DNA from: Flavobacteriaceae bacterium
GTDB taxonomy: Bacteria; Bacteroidota; Bacteroidia; Flavobacteriales; Flavobacteriaceae
DNA length: 42,207 nucleotides
Direction of reading: 5' to 3'
Assembly: GCA_015494075.1 (NCBI GenBank)
Contig: WGBX01000138.1
Location: 1 to 42,207 of the forward strand
A program made the position numbers and the translations under genes. Shown here in pieces: positions 42,096-42,207 of this stretch; the first letter of the stretch is position 1, and each line of letters opens with the position of its first letter. The notes beneath the pieces are model-generated. The model was not told the origin of the DNA and did not search any database. It was given only the letters and a program-made list of their open reading frames with translations.

Positions 42096-42207
42096 ATGAA
42101 AATAAATCACCTTATTTTGCCGGTATTGTTGCTTTTTTTACAATCATGTGTTCCTTATAAAGATATTATCTATGTGCAAGGATCTGAAAATGGCAATACA
42201 GTTGACG
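42096..42207 (+). CDS. Polysaccharide export lipoprotein (Wza-type), 5' part
   Basis: Only the first 37 codons are inside the window; the gene continues past the right edge. The visible part is a lipoprotein signal with lipobox Cys C18 (LLLFLQSC) followed by VPYKDIIYVQ. This is the characteristic start of Bacteroidota Wza/GfcE-type polysaccharide export proteins, which form the outer-membrane exit of Wzx/Wzy capsule or exopolysaccharide systems. The assignment rests on this short N-terminus only. A full promoter match precedes it, so it probably heads an operon. Confidence 0.65.
   Translation, partial: MKINHLILPVLLLFLQSCVPYKDIIYVQGSENGNTVD

Overview
The window is a contiguous stretch of a Bacteroidota chromosome, most likely class Flavobacteriia / order Flavobacteriales. 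The DNA is AT-rich. Starts lack Shine-Dalgarno sequences, and several promoters match TTG-N17-19-TAnnTTTG. Lineage markers include the lipoprotein GldD, a PorP/SprF protein, a PorE-like protein and a type B (gliding motility-associated) C-terminal domain. Others are a thymidine kinase without its zinc cysteines, the coaX-OMP-TPR-lptC gene order, and a class II HMG-CoA reductase. I cannot name the genus. There are no tRNA or rRNA genes, CRISPR arrays, insertion sequences or phage genes. Coding density is high and no gene-free gap exceeds 300 bases.

Layout. 1-7040: complete F1Fo ATP synthase operon atpBEFHAGDC, with a perfect 17-bp hairpin between atpE and atpF, a strong intrinsic terminator between atpD and atpC, and another after atpC. 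7139-10620: a SPOR-domain membrane protein facing an operon of alr and tdk and a lone cydB. 10782-15490: a conserved Bacteroidota protein, rsmI, a ferredoxin-reductase-like flavoprotein, a periplasmic alpha/beta hydrolase, then lipB and ldcA on the minus strand. 15601-20362: gldD followed by a three-gene module of a cellulose-synthase-like glycosyltransferase, a DUF3131 protein and a small outer-membrane barrel. 20521-23237: acpP-fabF-rnc and an IPExxxVDY-type protein. 23343-29088: an OmpA-family lipoprotein, then a sugar-nucleotide and priming cassette (UDP-glucose dehydrogenase, UDP-xylose synthase, polyprenyl sugar transferase, polyprenol-P glycosyltransferase) and a DUF4296 lipoprotein. 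29085-30371 (minus): HMG-CoA reductase. 30424-36261: coaX, an outer-membrane barrel, a TPR protein, lptC, a ChaN-like protein, rnhA and an OsmC protein. 36310-40679 (minus): type IX secretion triad of type B cargo, PorP/SprF and PorE-like protein. 40769-41935: hflX. 42096-end: the start of a Wza-type polysaccharide export lipoprotein.

How the genes fit together. Most are housekeeping: energy, envelope precursors, lipoylation, fatty acid synthesis, RNA processing and isoprenoids. Two themes stand out. One is cell-surface polysaccharide, with the glycosyltransferase/DUF3131/barrel module, the UDP-xylose cassette and the Wza-like gene. The other is surface-protein secretion and motility, with gldD and the type B cargo/PorP/PorE operon. 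The best candidate for an undescribed system is the glycosyltransferase-DUF3131-barrel module at 16255-20362. It has the inner-membrane synthase, periplasmic processing enzyme and outer-membrane pore expected of a minimal synthase-dependent exopolysaccharide machine, but no PilZ domain and no homologue of the known Bcs or Pga accessory proteins.
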